Origin: Streptomyces sp. NBC_01304
Lineage (GTDB): Bacteria > Actinomycetota > Actinomycetes > Streptomycetales > Streptomycetaceae
Length of the DNA stretch: 64,000 nucleotides
Reading direction: 5' to 3'
Assembly: GCF_035975855.1 (NCBI RefSeq)
Contig: NZ_CP109055.1
Span: 1,736,001-1,800,000, forward strand
Positions 7,730 to 16,865 of the stretch are shown in pieces. Within the stretch, counting starts at the first letter, position 1, and each line of letters starts with the position of its first letter. Both the position numbers and the translations under genes were made by a program. The notes under the pieces were generated by a model. That model was given only the letters and a program-made list of their open reading frames with translations, searched no databases and was not told where the DNA came from.

Positions 7730-10387
7730 TCAGTCCGCGATGATCTCGGCGATCCGTGGCGCGGCACTGCCCTCGCTCCACTCCAGGCGCACCGCGTCCC
7801 CGGTCAGAGTCGTGGGCAACTTGGCGTACGCGCCCGTCAGTTCGCCCACGGCCTTCCACTCGCCGCTACTGCGCACCTGCACCCGGGCCCGGACCGGATC
7901 TCCGGTCTGCAGCACGGTCACCGCGTGCAACGCCTTCGCCGGGCCCAGCTCCACCACCAGGCTCTCGCCGGCCTGCGGGGCCCTCGCTGCCCGGTACACC
8001 GTCGCGGGGTCGCCGTCCGCGGCGGCGGACAGGGTGCTGCCCGGCTCGGCGGGCGGGCCGCCGCTCACCTCGACGCCGGCCCCGGCCACGCCGAACTCCC
8101 GTACCACCAGCCAGTAGTCCTGCCCGGCAGTCGCTCGGGCCCGCACGTAACGGGCCTCGGTCCCGGCCGGCGGGGTGAAGGTGACCTCCGCCTTCCCGGA
8201 GAAGGTGGTCAGCGCCTTCCACTCCTTTCCGTCCGCGGAATACTCGAGGACGCCCTCGTGCAGATAGTCGTTGGTGCTCCCCGCCTTGCCCATGGCGAGC
8301 CGCACCGCGCCGAGTTCACGGGACCGGCGCAGATCGAGGCCGATCGAAGTGCCCGCCTTCGGGGCGCCGTTGCTCCAGTAGTACGTCGCGTCGTCGCCGT
8401 CCGACATCCGCGCGGGCGGGTTGTCCTGGTAGGTGCCGAGCGTGCTCGTCGCCTTGGGGCGGCCCGCGACGCCGAGCAGCCGGTCGTGCTCGGCGATCGC
8501 GTCGTCGACGAACGCGTCGAGGACGCCGTCACCGAGGAGGACCGGGACGGTCCCGCCGCCGGGTTTGGTGGTCGTGAACGACCTGGCCTTCTTGACCAGT
8601 TCGGGCAGTTCCTGCCGCAGCTTCCAGGCCGTCGCGCCGTCCCCCTCCCGGCTGGCGCCGACCATCCGCAGCGCGGTGGACGCGGCCTTGCCCCAGGCCT
8701 CGGCGGAGTCCAGCCAGGGGGCCGCGTCGGCCAGGAAGCCGGGCTCGGGCAGGCGCGAGCGCAGCACGCCGGGTGCGGCGCCGAACTCCTGGAGCACCCG
8801 CGCGAGGCGCGCCTCGTCGCCCTTGTCCCAGAACTCCTTGAAGGCGGCGGCCAGTTCGGGCGCCTGCTGCTCGTTGAGGAGCGAGCCGTAGCTCGCGTCG
8901 GAGAACACCCGAAGCGCCCGCTCGGCCCGTGCGTCGCCGCCCGCCATCTCCTTGAGGGCCGCGCTCCATGACGTACGCGGGTCGTAGTCCTGGTCGTTCC
9001 AGGTGTAGTCGGCGACCGTGAAGAGCGCGATCTTCGAGGCGTACGGCTGGATCATCGGGTTCGCCGTGATGCCGGCCAACTCCTCGGCGAGGCCCTTCTC
9101 ACGGCCGTTGAACGGGCCGAGCAGCAGGCGGTTCGGCACGTAGTCGTTCACCGGGTAGTTGTCCCAGGTGAGGATGGGGTGCCCGAACACCTCACGGGCC
9201 TTCTTCGCCTCGGCGACCGTCATCGTGGGGGCGATCACCCCGATGCCGGTCCACTCAACGAGGACGTCCTTGTCGAGCTGCTCGGCGAGGGCCTTCTTGT
9301 ACGGGGACGGGGTGACGTCGTAGTACTCGGTGGGCACCATCTGCAGGGGCTGGGCGCCGGGGTTCTTGGCCATGAACTCGCGGTTGACCCGGTTGAGCAG
9401 ATGCGCCTGCGCGGCGCCCGCCGCGCCTCCGCCCGTGCCCCATTTGGCCTCGTCGGCGGGGCAGTTCCAGTCGGTGTAGCTGATGTCGTCAAGCGGCACG
9501 GCGAAGGTGCGTACGCCGATGTCCCAGATGGTCTGGAACTTGTCGGCGAGGGCCTTGACCTCGGCGTCCGAGCTGTAGCAGACGGACAGGCCCGGCGAGA
9601 GGGCGTAGGTGAACTCGACGTGCCGCTCGCGGGCCCGGTCCACCAACTCCTTTATTTTGGCGAGCTGTTCGGCGGGGTAGGGCTCGCGCCACTTCTCCCG
9701 GAGGTAGGGGTCATCCTTGGGCGAGTAGACGTAGATGTTCATCTTGTGCGCGCCGTAGAAGTCGAGCTGGTCCAGGCGTGCCTCGTGCGACCAGGGGGTG
9801 CCGTAGAAGCCCTCGATGACGCCGCGCAGCGCGGTGGCGGGCCAGTCGCGGACGGCGATGCCGCGCACCTGGGTGCCTGGCCGGTCACGGTGCGGGAGGA
9901 GTTGGCGCAGGGACTGGGCCGCGTAGTAGGTGCCCGTCGCGTCGGCGCCGGCCAGGACGATGCGGTTCTTGCCGATGCCGAGGACATGGCCGCCGGACGG
10001 CAGGCCTGCCGGACCCTGCAGGCCGAGGGCCTTGAGGGCGTCGGCGGAGGACGGGTTCTCGGATGGGCCGCCGACGTAGACGTTCAGGCCGTCGGCTGCG
10101 GCGCTGTGGCTGCGTACGACCTTGCGTGCGCCTGCGGTGCGCAGGGCGCCTCGGGTGACGTCGAGAGCGGCGGGGTCGGTCTGCTCGCCGGTCACCAGGG
10201 TGACGGTGCCGGTGACCGTGACCCGGTCCGTGCGCTCCTTGACGGACTGGGGCGTCGGCGTGATCCGCGGGACCGGCGGGTCCTCGCCCGGCGGGGCCCC
10301 GGACGCCTGGCCGGGGACGCTCAGGCCCAGGGCGAGGACGGCGGCTATCGCGCCGACGAGGGCGGCGCGGGGCGGGCGGAACGACAC
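7730..10387 (-). CDS. Secreted GH84 beta-N-acetylhexosaminidase with C-terminal CBM32-like domain
   Basis: The protein has 885 residues. A signal peptide (PRAALVGAIAAVLALGLSV) is followed by a GH20b-like N-terminal domain and the NAGidase catalytic barrel. RGVIEGFYGTPWSH and the catalytic aspartate pair in VPLDDISYTDW (about residues 298-299) are the hallmarks of substrate-assisted O-GlcNAcase/hyaluronidase-type enzymes. The last 200 residues resemble an F5/8-type carbohydrate-binding module. I chose the GTG at 10387 over the longer GTG at 10459 because GGAGG stands four bases before it and the signal peptide then begins properly. The likely role is extracellular release of GlcNAc from glycans or glycoconjugates. 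It is transcribed divergently from the SDR gene. Confidence 0.92.
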   Translation of the reverse strand: MSFRPPRAALVGAIAAVLALGLSVPGQASGAPPGEDPPVPRITPTPQSVKERTDRVTVTGTVTLVTGEQTDPAALDVTRGALRTAGARKVVRSHSAAADGLNVYVGGPSENPSSADALKALGLQGPAGLPSGGHVLGIGKNRIVLAGADATGTYYAAQSLRQLLPHRDRPGTQVRGIAVRDWPATALRGVIEGFYGTPWSHEARLDQLDFYGAHKMNIYVYSPKDDPYLREKWREPYPAEQLAKIKELVDRARERHVEFTYALSPGLSVCYSSDAEVKALADKFQTIWDIGVRTFAVPLDDISYTDWNCPADEAKWGTGGGAAGAAQAHLLNRVNREFMAKNPGAQPLQMVPTEYYDVTPSPYKKALAEQLDKDVLVEWTGIGVIAPTMTVAEAKKAREVFGHPILTWDNYPVNDYVPNRLLLGPFNGREKGLAEELAGITANPMIQPYASKIALFTVADYTWNDQDYDPRTSWSAALKEMAGGDARAERALRVFSDASYGSLLNEQQAPELAAAFKEFWDKGDEARLARVLQEFGAAPGVLRSRLPEPGFLADAAPWLDSAEAWGKAASTALRMVGASREGDGATAWKLRQELPELVKKARSFTTTKPGGGTVPVLLGDGVLDAFVDDAIAEHDRLLGVAGRPKATSTLGTYQDNPPARMSDGDDATYYWSNGAPKAGTSIGLDLRRSRELGAVRLAMGKAGSTNDYLHEGVLEYSADGKEWKALTTFSGKAEVTFTPPAGTEARYVRARATAGQDYWLVVREFGVAGAGVEVSGGPPAEPGSTLSAAADGDPATVYRAARAPQAGESLVVELGPAKALHAVTVLQTGDPVRARVQVRSSGEWKAVGELTGAYAKLPTTLTGDAVRLEWSEGSAAPRIAEIIAD

Positions 10388-10537
10388 AGGTCCTCCAGGT
10401 GTTCGCGCGACACGGCTCGACACAGGTGCACTCGGGTCCACTCGACTCCCAGGATTCACACGGGTCTTGAGGGTGTGTCAATGAACGTTCCGGGCATGGG
10501 CATGGATCTTTGTGCGCGTACGCGCTATCGATGCGCC

Positions 10538-11428
10538 ATGACTGAGACGCGTCTGCCCGGACTGCCCGCCCCTCCCCCGCCCGGCGCGAGCGCGCTGCCG
10601 CCCGGCACCTTCGACGACGCGGTGGTCCTGGTCACCGGCGGTGGCACGGGGCTCGGGAAGGCGATCGCTGCCGAGTTCGCGCGGCTCGGCGCGGATCTGG
10701 TGATCGCCAGCCGGAAGCCCGAGCATCTGAAGGCCGCCCACGACGAACTCTCCGCGTTGGGCGGGCGGGTGCTGACCGTCGCGTGCGACATCCGCGACCC
10801 GGAGCGCATCGCCGAGGTCTTCGACGCGGCCGAGGCCGAGCTGGGACTGCCCGGCGTGCTCATCAACAACGCGGCCGCGAACTTCCCCGTCCCCGCCGAG
10901 GACATCTCGCCGAACGCCTGGCGCTCCGTCGTCGACATCACGCTGACCGGCACGTTCTTCATGACGCGCGAGTTCGGGCGCCGCCACCTCGCCGCCGGCA
11001 CGCCGGCCTCGATCGTCGACGTCGGCGCCTCGTACGCCTGGACGGGCGGCCCCGGCTTCGCACACAGCGCGGCGGCCAAGGCGGGCGTGAAGAACCTCGT
11101 CGAGACACTTGCCGTCGAGTGGGGCCCGTACGGCATCCAGGTCAACGGGCTCGTGCCCGGTCTGATGCCGCACGAGGACATGACGGCCGACATCCGCGCG
11201 AACCTGGAGCAGGCGCGCCACGACAAGGACGACCGGCAGCCCGCCCTGCGCGTCGGGGCGCCCCGCGAACTGGGCTGGGCCGCCACCTTCCTGGCCTCCC
11301 CCTACGCCCGCTTCATCACCGGCCACACGCTGGTCGTGGACGGGGCGAACTGGCAGCGGCGCGGGCTGGTGAGTCCGCCGGTGGTGCCGGTGCGGGAGCA
11401 GATGGGGCGAGGGCCCTTCGAAGGGTGA
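10538..11428 (+). CDS. SDR oxidoreductase, 2,4-dienoyl-CoA reductase-like
   Basis: The protein has 296 residues. The cofactor motif TGGGTGLG is at 33-40, NNAA follows, and the active-site region reads HSAAAKAG. The usual catalytic Tyr of YxxxK is replaced by Ser (S177, K181). The SxxxK arrangement is known from 2,4-dienoyl-CoA reductases, which reduce polyunsaturated acyl-CoA intermediates with NADPH. The start is uncertain: ATG 10538 leaves a proline-rich N-terminus typical of Streptomyces homologues, while ATG 10481, with GAGGG eight bases upstream, would add 19 residues. It converges on a dienoyl-CoA isomerase-like crotonase, which supports a role in unsaturated fatty acid oxidation. Confidence 0.85.
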   Translation: MTETRLPGLPAPPPPGASALPPGTFDDAVVLVTGGGTGLGKAIAAEFARLGADLVIASRKPEHLKAAHDELSALGGRVLTVACDIRDPERIAEVFDAAEAELGLPGVLINNAAANFPVPAEDISPNAWRSVVDITLTGTFFMTREFGRRHLAAGTPASIVDVGASYAWTGGPGFAHSAAAKAGVKNLVETLAVEWGPYGIQVNGLVPGLMPHEDMTADIRANLEQARHDKDDRQPALRVGAPRELGWAATFLASPYARFITGHTLVVDGANWQRRGLVSPPVVPVREQMGRGPFEG

Positions 11429-11449
11429 TTCCCGTTCGCGGGACAGGGG

Positions 11450-12283
11450 TCACTTGCCCTCGAAGGACGGCGGCCGGCGCTTGGCCTTCGCCGCGTAGCC
11501 CTCCCGGGAGTCCTCCGAGGTCAGCGTCAGCGCCGCCGTCATCGCCGTGCGGTCCAGGGCCTCGGCGAGGCCCGTGTCCGCGTAGGCGTCGATGTCGCGT
11601 TTGATGCCCTGCACGGCGAGCGGGGCGTTTGCCGCGATCTCGGCCGCGACCGCGCGGGCGGCCTTCTCCAACTCGGCCAGGGGTGTGGTGAGTTGCAGCA
11701 GGTTGAGCCGTTCCGCCGTGGCCGCGTCGATACGCCGCCCGGTGAGCGCCAGCATCTTCGCCCAGCCGGCGCCCGCGTCCCGGGCGATGCGCAGATCGCC
11801 GCCCGCGTCGACGGCTACCCCGATCTGCGCCTCGGGCAGCGCGAACACCGCGTCGTCCGCCGCGATCCGGATGTCCGCCATGAGTGCCAGCTCGAAGCCG
11901 AAGCCGAGGCAGTAGCCCTGCACGGCCGCGACCACGGGCTGCGGCAGCGTGGCGAAGACCTTGAACCGCTCGTGCACCCAGCGGATGCCCTCGTAGTAGT
12001 TGCGGGTCCGCTCCGCGCCCGAACGCCCGGTGATCGCCCCGCCGGGCGCGGTGACGTCGATGCCCGCACAGAAAGCCCGGCCCTCGGCGCGCAGCAGGAC
12101 CGCCCTGACGGAGTCGTCGAAGCGGATCCGGTCGGCCATGATGCCGAGCTGCCGGGTGGATTCCCAGCTCCAGCCGTTGAGCTTGTCCGGGCGGCAGAGG
12201 GTGAGGATGCCGAGGCCGTCCTCGACGTCGAGGCGGAGGCGTTCCTCGCCCTCCGGGATGTCCGTACCGGTGGTGTCGATCAC
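11450..12283 (-). CDS. Crotonase family protein, dienoyl-CoA isomerase-like
   Basis: The protein has 277 residues from a GTG start preceded by AGGGGG. The oxyanion-hole strands are visible (GRAFCAGIDV and VQGYCLGFGFELALMADIR). Three acids match those of delta3,5-delta2,4-dienoyl-CoA isomerase: the Asp in MADIR, and a Glu and Asp spaced eight apart in PEAQIGVAVD (about residues 151 and 159). Ordinary enoyl-CoA hydratases lack that last Asp. Together with the SxxxK reductase opposite, this points to handling of odd-position double bonds in beta-oxidation. Enoyl-CoA hydratase activity remains possible. A palindromic operator overlaps its promoter. Confidence 0.87.
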   Translation of the reverse strand: MIDTTGTDIPEGEERLRLDVEDGLGILTLCRPDKLNGWSWESTRQLGIMADRIRFDDSVRAVLLRAEGRAFCAGIDVTAPGGAITGRSGAERTRNYYEGIRWVHERFKVFATLPQPVVAAVQGYCLGFGFELALMADIRIAADDAVFALPEAQIGVAVDAGGDLRIARDAGAGWAKMLALTGRRIDAATAERLNLLQLTTPLAELEKAARAVAAEIAANAPLAVQGIKRDIDAYADTGLAEALDRTAMTAALTLTSEDSREGYAAKAKRRPPSFEGK

Positions 12284-12309
12284 CCGAGCCCCCTGCGCCG
12301 CAACGATTC

Positions 12310-12327
12310 TGACGGACCGTCACCATA
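12310..12327 (-). promoter_or_regulatory. Candidate TetR operator and -10 element of the crotonase gene
   Basis: TGACGGACCGTCA (12310-12322) is a perfect 13-bp palindrome around its central base. A -10-like TATGGT on the minus strand occupies 12322-12327, so a bound repressor would cover the start of transcription. Motifs of this form are typical for TetR-family regulators of acyl-CoA genes. No regulator gene is adjacent. Confidence 0.6.
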
Positions 12328-12359
12328 GGGGGCCCGGCCGGGAGACTGAAGGTCCCCGG

Positions 12360-13124
12360 CTAGGGCATCTCGCGGCTGAAGACCTCGAACGACACCGCGG
12401 GCCGTCCGCCGAAGCGCTCCGCCGCCCGCCCCGTCGTCATGGTCAGGAAGTTGCGTACGTACGTCTGAGGGTCCTCGTCCGTGAGCCCTTCGATGTACGT
12501 GCGATGGGCGAGCAGTGACTGGACGGCCCGCTCGAACCCCGGTGTGGCGTCCACCGCGTGCGTGGCCTTCGAGGATCCGGCGACGGCGACCCAGCGCACG
12601 CCGTTCCAGGGTTCCAGGCCCTGCTCCTCGATGAGTTCGGGGAAGATCCAGCGGTTGCCGGCGTCGGCGGCCGCCTCGATGGTGGCGCGGCCGACCGCCA
12701 TGTGGTCGGGGGTGTTGAGGAACACGCCGCCGAAGGTCTCGCGGTGATTCAGCGTGATGAGCAGTTCGGGCCGGTGCCTGCGGATGGCCGCGGCGATGTC
12801 GCGGCGCAGCCCGAGGCCGTACTCCACGATGCCGTCCTTGTGGTCCAGGAACTCGACCGTGGACACCCCGACGACGGCCGCGCTGTCCCGCTGCTCCTGC
12901 TCGCGCAGCGGGGCGCACTTGGCGGGCTCGATCGAGTCGATGCCCGCCTCACCCCGGGTGGCGAGGAGATAGGTCACCTCGCGGCCGCCGTCGGTCCAGC
13001 CCGCGACGGCCCCGGAGCAGCCGTACTCCAGGTCGTCGGGGTGGGCGACGACGGCGAGGGCCCGCTGCCAGTCCTCGGGCATGGGTTGCAGTTGATCCAC
13101 TGGCTGAACAGGCATTTCGGTCAT
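12360..13124 (-). CDS. PIG-L family deacetylase
   Basis: The protein has 254 residues. The N-terminal zinc motif AHPDD (28-31) and a second histidine in LNTPDHMAVGRATIEAA define the PIG-L/LmbE fold shared by MshB, Mca and N-acetylglucosaminyl-phosphatidylinositol deacetylases. These remove acetyl or acyl groups from amino sugars or cleave mycothiol conjugates. The sequence does not clearly fall with MshB or Mca, so the substrate is open. The gene starts 17 bases after the S33 hydrolase stop on the same strand and may share its transcript. No clear Shine-Dalgarno sequence is seen. Confidence 0.88.
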   Translation of the reverse strand: MTEMPVQPVDQLQPMPEDWQRALAVVAHPDDLEYGCSGAVAGWTDGGREVTYLLATRGEAGIDSIEPAKCAPLREQEQRDSAAVVGVSTVEFLDHKDGIVEYGLGLRRDIAAAIRRHRPELLITLNHRETFGGVFLNTPDHMAVGRATIEAAADAGNRWIFPELIEEQGLEPWNGVRWVAVAGSSKATHAVDATPGFERAVQSLLAHRTYIEGLTDEDPQTYVRNFLTMTTGRAAERFGGRPAVSFEVFSREMP

Positions 13125-13140
13125 GCACGCAGGTTAGGCG

Positions 13141-14442
13141 TCAGGCCTCGTCGCGGGCCAGGGCCAGGAGCCGGTCGAGTACGCGCGGGCCGCCCGCGCG
13201 CACCCCGTCGTGCTCGAACTCGTCGGTGACCCAGGTGCGCAGGCCACGGATGGTGCGGGCGGTGGCCAGGGAGTGCCCGGTGTCGACGTACATGTCGTCG
13301 TGGTAGACGGCGGCGGCGACCGGCACCTCGTTGCGCGCCAGGCGGGCCGGGTCGTAGAGGGGTGTCCAGTCGGTGCGGGCGGCGAGGAGTTCGGTGGTCT
13401 CGCGCAGCGGGGCGAGCGCGGGGTCGCTCTCGAACTGCCAGGGATGGATGGACTCCCCGGTGAACAGGACCGGGTCCTCGCCCTTGAGGGACCGGGCCGC
13501 GTCGAACTCGGGGAACTCGGCGCGCACCCGCTCGGCCGCCCAGTTCGTGGGCTCCTGGCCCTGCCCGTAGATCGCCTCGTGCAGGAGGGCGAACAGCGGG
13601 CGGCCCGCGTAGGACAGCGACGTCTGGACGTCCTCCTGGAAGGCGTCGGAGAACTCCGGGCCGCCCGGGGTACGGACGAACGCGTTCTCCAGGAGGTAGT
13701 GCAGCCGGTGGCTGCCGTCGCCCGAGCCGAGCAGGATGCCCAGCGACTGGAACGCCTCGACGGTCAGCCGGTAGCCGCCGGGCAGGGTGACCGGTCCGTG
13801 CTCGGCGAGGTGGGCGGCGATCTGCCGGGCCCGCTCGACGTCCTGCGGGTAACGGGCGTAGTGCGCGGCGTTCTTGCGGGCGATGCGCGGGTACGCGGCC
13901 CGGTAGACGTCGTCCGCGCGGGCGTCCAGGGACGGCAGTCCGCCGGTGACCAGGGCCATGCTCAGGCCCTCGGGCGCCGTGGACAGGTAGTGCGTGGTGC
14001 AGAACCCGCCGAAGCTCTGCCCCAGCACCGTCCAGGGGGCGCCGCCGGTGACGTCGGCGCGGACGGCCTCGCAGTCGCGGACGATGGAGTCGGCCCTGAA
14101 GTGCGCGAGGTAGTCGGCCTGTTCGGCGGGGCCGCCGCGGAGCGGGAGCGTCTGGCGGTTCGCGGGGGTGGAGCGTCCGGTGCCGCGCTGGTCGAGGAGC
14201 AGCACCCGGAACTCGCGCACGGCGCGGCCGAGCCACGCCTCCCGCCCGACGAAGCGCCGCACGCTGCAGCCGGGGCCGCCCTCCAGGTACACCAGCCAGG
14301 GCAGCCCGGCATCCACCCGGTCGCTCGCGACGACCTCCCGGGCATACAGCTCGATCGTCTCCCCGTCGGGGCGGGCGTGGTCGAGGGGCACGGTGAAGCG
14401 GCGGTCGGTGAGGACGACGCCGGGCTGGCGGTAGGTGGTCAA
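13141..14442 (-). CDS. Alpha/beta hydrolase, S33 proline iminopeptidase-like
   Basis: The protein has 433 residues. The oxyanion motif GGPGCS is at 55-60, the nucleophile in GQSFGG near residue 142, and the catalytic His probably in VDTGHS near the C-terminus. The large alpha-helical cap and total length match the S33 prolyl aminopeptidase group, which release N-terminal proline from peptides in the cytoplasm; no signal peptide is seen. I place the start at the TTG at 14442 because CGGGAG lies five bases upstream and the sequence then opens with MTTYRQPG, which fits the family. A GTG 19 codons upstream is the alternative. It diverges from lutA. Confidence 0.86.
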   Translation of the reverse strand: MTTYRQPGVVLTDRRFTVPLDHARPDGETIELYAREVVASDRVDAGLPWLVYLEGGPGCSVRRFVGREAWLGRAVREFRVLLLDQRGTGRSTPANRQTLPLRGGPAEQADYLAHFRADSIVRDCEAVRADVTGGAPWTVLGQSFGGFCTTHYLSTAPEGLSMALVTGGLPSLDARADDVYRAAYPRIARKNAAHYARYPQDVERARQIAAHLAEHGPVTLPGGYRLTVEAFQSLGILLGSGDGSHRLHYLLENAFVRTPGGPEFSDAFQEDVQTSLSYAGRPLFALLHEAIYGQGQEPTNWAAERVRAEFPEFDAARSLKGEDPVLFTGESIHPWQFESDPALAPLRETTELLAARTDWTPLYDPARLARNEVPVAAAVYHDDMYVDTGHSLATARTIRGLRTWVTDEFEHDGVRAGGPRVLDRLLALARDEA

Positions 14443-14595
14443 CGAGGCTCCCGGGAGGTGTTCGACTGCTCTCCAGTTCACCACAAACCGATCACCCGGA
14501 CGCCCCCGCGCCCCCTCCCGCCCGCCGACCCCTCCCCCCGCGCTCCGGCTCCGCCTAAGCTGCGCACATCCGATGATCGAGAAGGAGGGGCCGCG

Positions 14596-15351
14596 ATGCG
14601 GGTCGCCCTGTTCCTCACCTGTGTCAACGACACGCTCTATCCGGACACGGGGCGTGCCGTGGTGAAACTGCTGACCAGGCTGGGAGTTGAGGTCGACTTC
14701 CCGATGGCCCAGACGTGCTGCGGGCAGGCGCACTACAACACCGGGTACCGGCATCAGGCCGAGCCGCTGGCCCGGCATTTCTCCGATGTCTTCGGGGAGT
14801 ACGAGGCGATCGTGACGCCGTCCGGTTCCTGTGGGGCGATGGTGAAGGAGCTGTATCCGCGGCTCGGGGAGCGGGCGCGGGCCGAGGGGCGCGGCGATTC
14901 CCTCGCACAGGCCCTGGCGCCCGTGGTGCCCAAGACGTACGAGCTCACGGAGTTCCTGGTCGACGTCCTCGGCGTGACCGACGTGGGCGCGTACTACCCG
15001 CATTCGGTGACGTACCACCCGACCTGCCACGGACTGCGCGGCCTGCGCCTCGGCGACCGGCCGCGCCGGCTGCTCGAGGCCGTGCAGGGCCTGGACCTGG
15101 TGGAGCTGCCGGGGGCCGAGGAGTGCTGCGGCTTCGGCGGCACCTTCGCGGTGAAGAACCCCGACGTGTCGGCGGCGATGGGCGCGGACAAGGTGCGCAA
15201 CGCCGAGTCCACCGGCGCCGAGGCGCTGTGCGCGGCGGACAACTCGTGCCTGATGCACCTGGGCGGCACGATGGCCCGGCTGCGCACGCCCCTGCGGCCG
15301 GTCCACATCGCGGAGATCCTGGCGAGCACCGAAGAGGAGCCCCTGGCATGA
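14596..15351 (+). CDS. lutA: Lactate utilization protein A, (Fe-S)-binding
   Basis: The protein has 251 residues and two cysteine-rich CCG domains (TCCGQAH with SCGAM; HPTCHG with ECCGFGGTFAVKNP). These bind an iron-sulfur cluster related to that of heterodisulfide reductases and GlcF. With LutB and LutC it forms the L-lactate oxidation complex that feeds pyruvate into metabolism. GAAGGAGGGG precedes the ATG by five bases. Its stop overlaps the lutB start (ATGA), so the operon is translationally coupled. Confidence 0.93.
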   Translation: MRVALFLTCVNDTLYPDTGRAVVKLLTRLGVEVDFPMAQTCCGQAHYNTGYRHQAEPLARHFSDVFGEYEAIVTPSGSCGAMVKELYPRLGERARAEGRGDSLAQALAPVVPKTYELTEFLVDVLGVTDVGAYYPHSVTYHPTCHGLRGLRLGDRPRRLLEAVQGLDLVELPGAEECCGFGGTFAVKNPDVSAAMGADKVRNAESTGAEALCAADNSCLMHLGGTMARLRTPLRPVHIAEILASTEEEPLA

Positions 15352-16865
15352 GCGGCACGTTCGTGGGAATGCCGGCCTTCCCCAAGGCCGCGCACGAAGC
15401 CGTGCACGACGACACCCTGCGCGGCAATCTGCGGCACGCGACGCACACCATCCGCGACAAGCGGGCCCGCGCGGTCGACGAGCTCGCCGACTTCGCCCTG
15501 CTGCGCGAGGCGGGCAAGCAGATCAAGGACCACACGCTGCGCCATCTCGACCGGTACCTGGTGCAGTTGGAGGAGTCGGTCACGGCGGCCGGCGGCACCG
15601 TGCACTGGGCGGCCGACGCGGACGAGGCCAACCGGATCGTCGCGGACCTCGTCAAGGCGACCGGCCAGAGCGAGGTCGTCAAGGTCAAGTCGATGGCCAC
15701 GCAGGAGATCGGCCTCAACGAGGCCCTCGAAGCCGAGGGGATCGCCGCGTACGAGACCGATCTGGCCGAGCTGATCGTGCAGTTGGGCCACGACCGGCCT
15801 TCGCACATCCTGGTCCCGGCGATCCATCGCAACCGCGGCGAGATCCGCGACATCTTCGCCCGTGAGATGGGCAGTTGGGGCCGTCCCGCCCCCGACGGCC
15901 TCGCGGACAGCCCGGCCGAGCTCGCGGAGGCGGCCCGGCTGCATCTGCGGGAGAAGTTCCTGCGCGCGAAGGTCGGGATCTCCGGCGCGAACTTCATGGT
16001 CGCCGAGACGGGCACCCTGGTCGTCCTCGAATCCGAGGGCAACGGCCGGATGTGCCTGACCCTCCCCGAGACGCTGATCTCGGTCGTCGGCATCGAGAAG
16101 ATCGTGCCGACCTGGCGGGACCTGGAGGTGTTCCTGCAGACGCTCCCCCGCTCCTCCACGGCCGAACGCATGAACCCCTACACGACCACCTGGACCGGCA
16201 CCACGGACGGCGACGGCCCGACCACCTTCCACCTGGTCCTCCTCGACAACGGCCGCACCGACACCCTCGCCGACACGGTCGGCCGCCAGGCACTGCGCTG
16301 CATCCGCTGCTCGGCCTGCCTCAATGTGTGCCCGGTGTACGAGCGGGCCGGCGGGCACGCGTACGGCTCGGTCTACCCGGGCCCGATCGGGGCGATCCTC
16401 AGCCCCCAACTGCGGGGCACGGCAAGCGAGATCGACGCTTCGCTGCCGTACGCGTCCTCGCTGTGCGGGGCCTGCTACGACGTGTGCCCGGTCGCCATCG
16501 ACATCCCCGAGGTCCTGGTGCATCTGCGCGAGCGGGTGGTGCAGGGCGGCGAGGTCACCAGTGGCGGGGCCAAGGTGCGCCTCAAGCCCGCGAAGGGGCA
16601 CGCCGCCGAGCGGGCCGCGATGCGCGCCGCCGGCTGGGCCTTCGCCCGCCCTGCCGCGCTGCGGGCGGGCCAGCGGTTCGCGTCCCGCACCCGCCGGCTG
16701 CACCCGCGCAAGCTGCCCGGGCCGGGCAAGGCGTGGAGCGCGAGCCGGGAGCTGCCGAAGGTGCCCGCGGAGTCGTTCCGCGACTGGTGGCAGCGTACGA
16801 ATGGCGGAACGACCGGGAAGTCACCGAACTCCGGGACCTCCGGGAAGGGCGGGGCGGCGAAGTGA
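15348..16865 (+). CDS. lutB: Lactate utilization protein B, iron-sulfur subunit
   Basis: The protein has 505 residues. An N-terminal LUD domain (SMATQEIGLNEALE, then GISGANFMVAETGTLVV) is followed by a ferredoxin-like part with two 4Fe-4S motifs, CIRCSACLNVCPVY and CGACYDVCPVAIDIP. This is the electron-transferring subunit of the LutABC lactate oxidation complex. The tail after about residue 470 (Thr/Gly/Ser-rich) is not conserved in character. Its last codons overlap the GTG start of lutC. Confidence 0.94.
   Translation: MSGTFVGMPAFPKAAHEAVHDDTLRGNLRHATHTIRDKRARAVDELADFALLREAGKQIKDHTLRHLDRYLVQLEESVTAAGGTVHWAADADEANRIVADLVKATGQSEVVKVKSMATQEIGLNEALEAEGIAAYETDLAELIVQLGHDRPSHILVPAIHRNRGEIRDIFAREMGSWGRPAPDGLADSPAELAEAARLHLREKFLRAKVGISGANFMVAETGTLVVLESEGNGRMCLTLPETLISVVGIEKIVPTWRDLEVFLQTLPRSSTAERMNPYTTTWTGTTDGDGPTTFHLVLLDNGRTDTLADTVGRQALRCIRCSACLNVCPVYERAGGHAYGSVYPGPIGAILSPQLRGTASEIDASLPYASSLCGACYDVCPVAIDIPEVLVHLRERVVQGGEVTSGGAKVRLKPAKGHAAERAAMRAAGWAFARPAALRAGQRFASRTRRLHPRKLPGPGKAWSASRELPKVPAESFRDWWQRTNGGTTGKSPNSGTSGKGGAAK

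Noticed and set aside
10388..10459. Longer GTG start of the GH84 gene
   Set aside because: The internal GTG at 10387 has a better ribosome site and places the signal peptide at the N-terminus.
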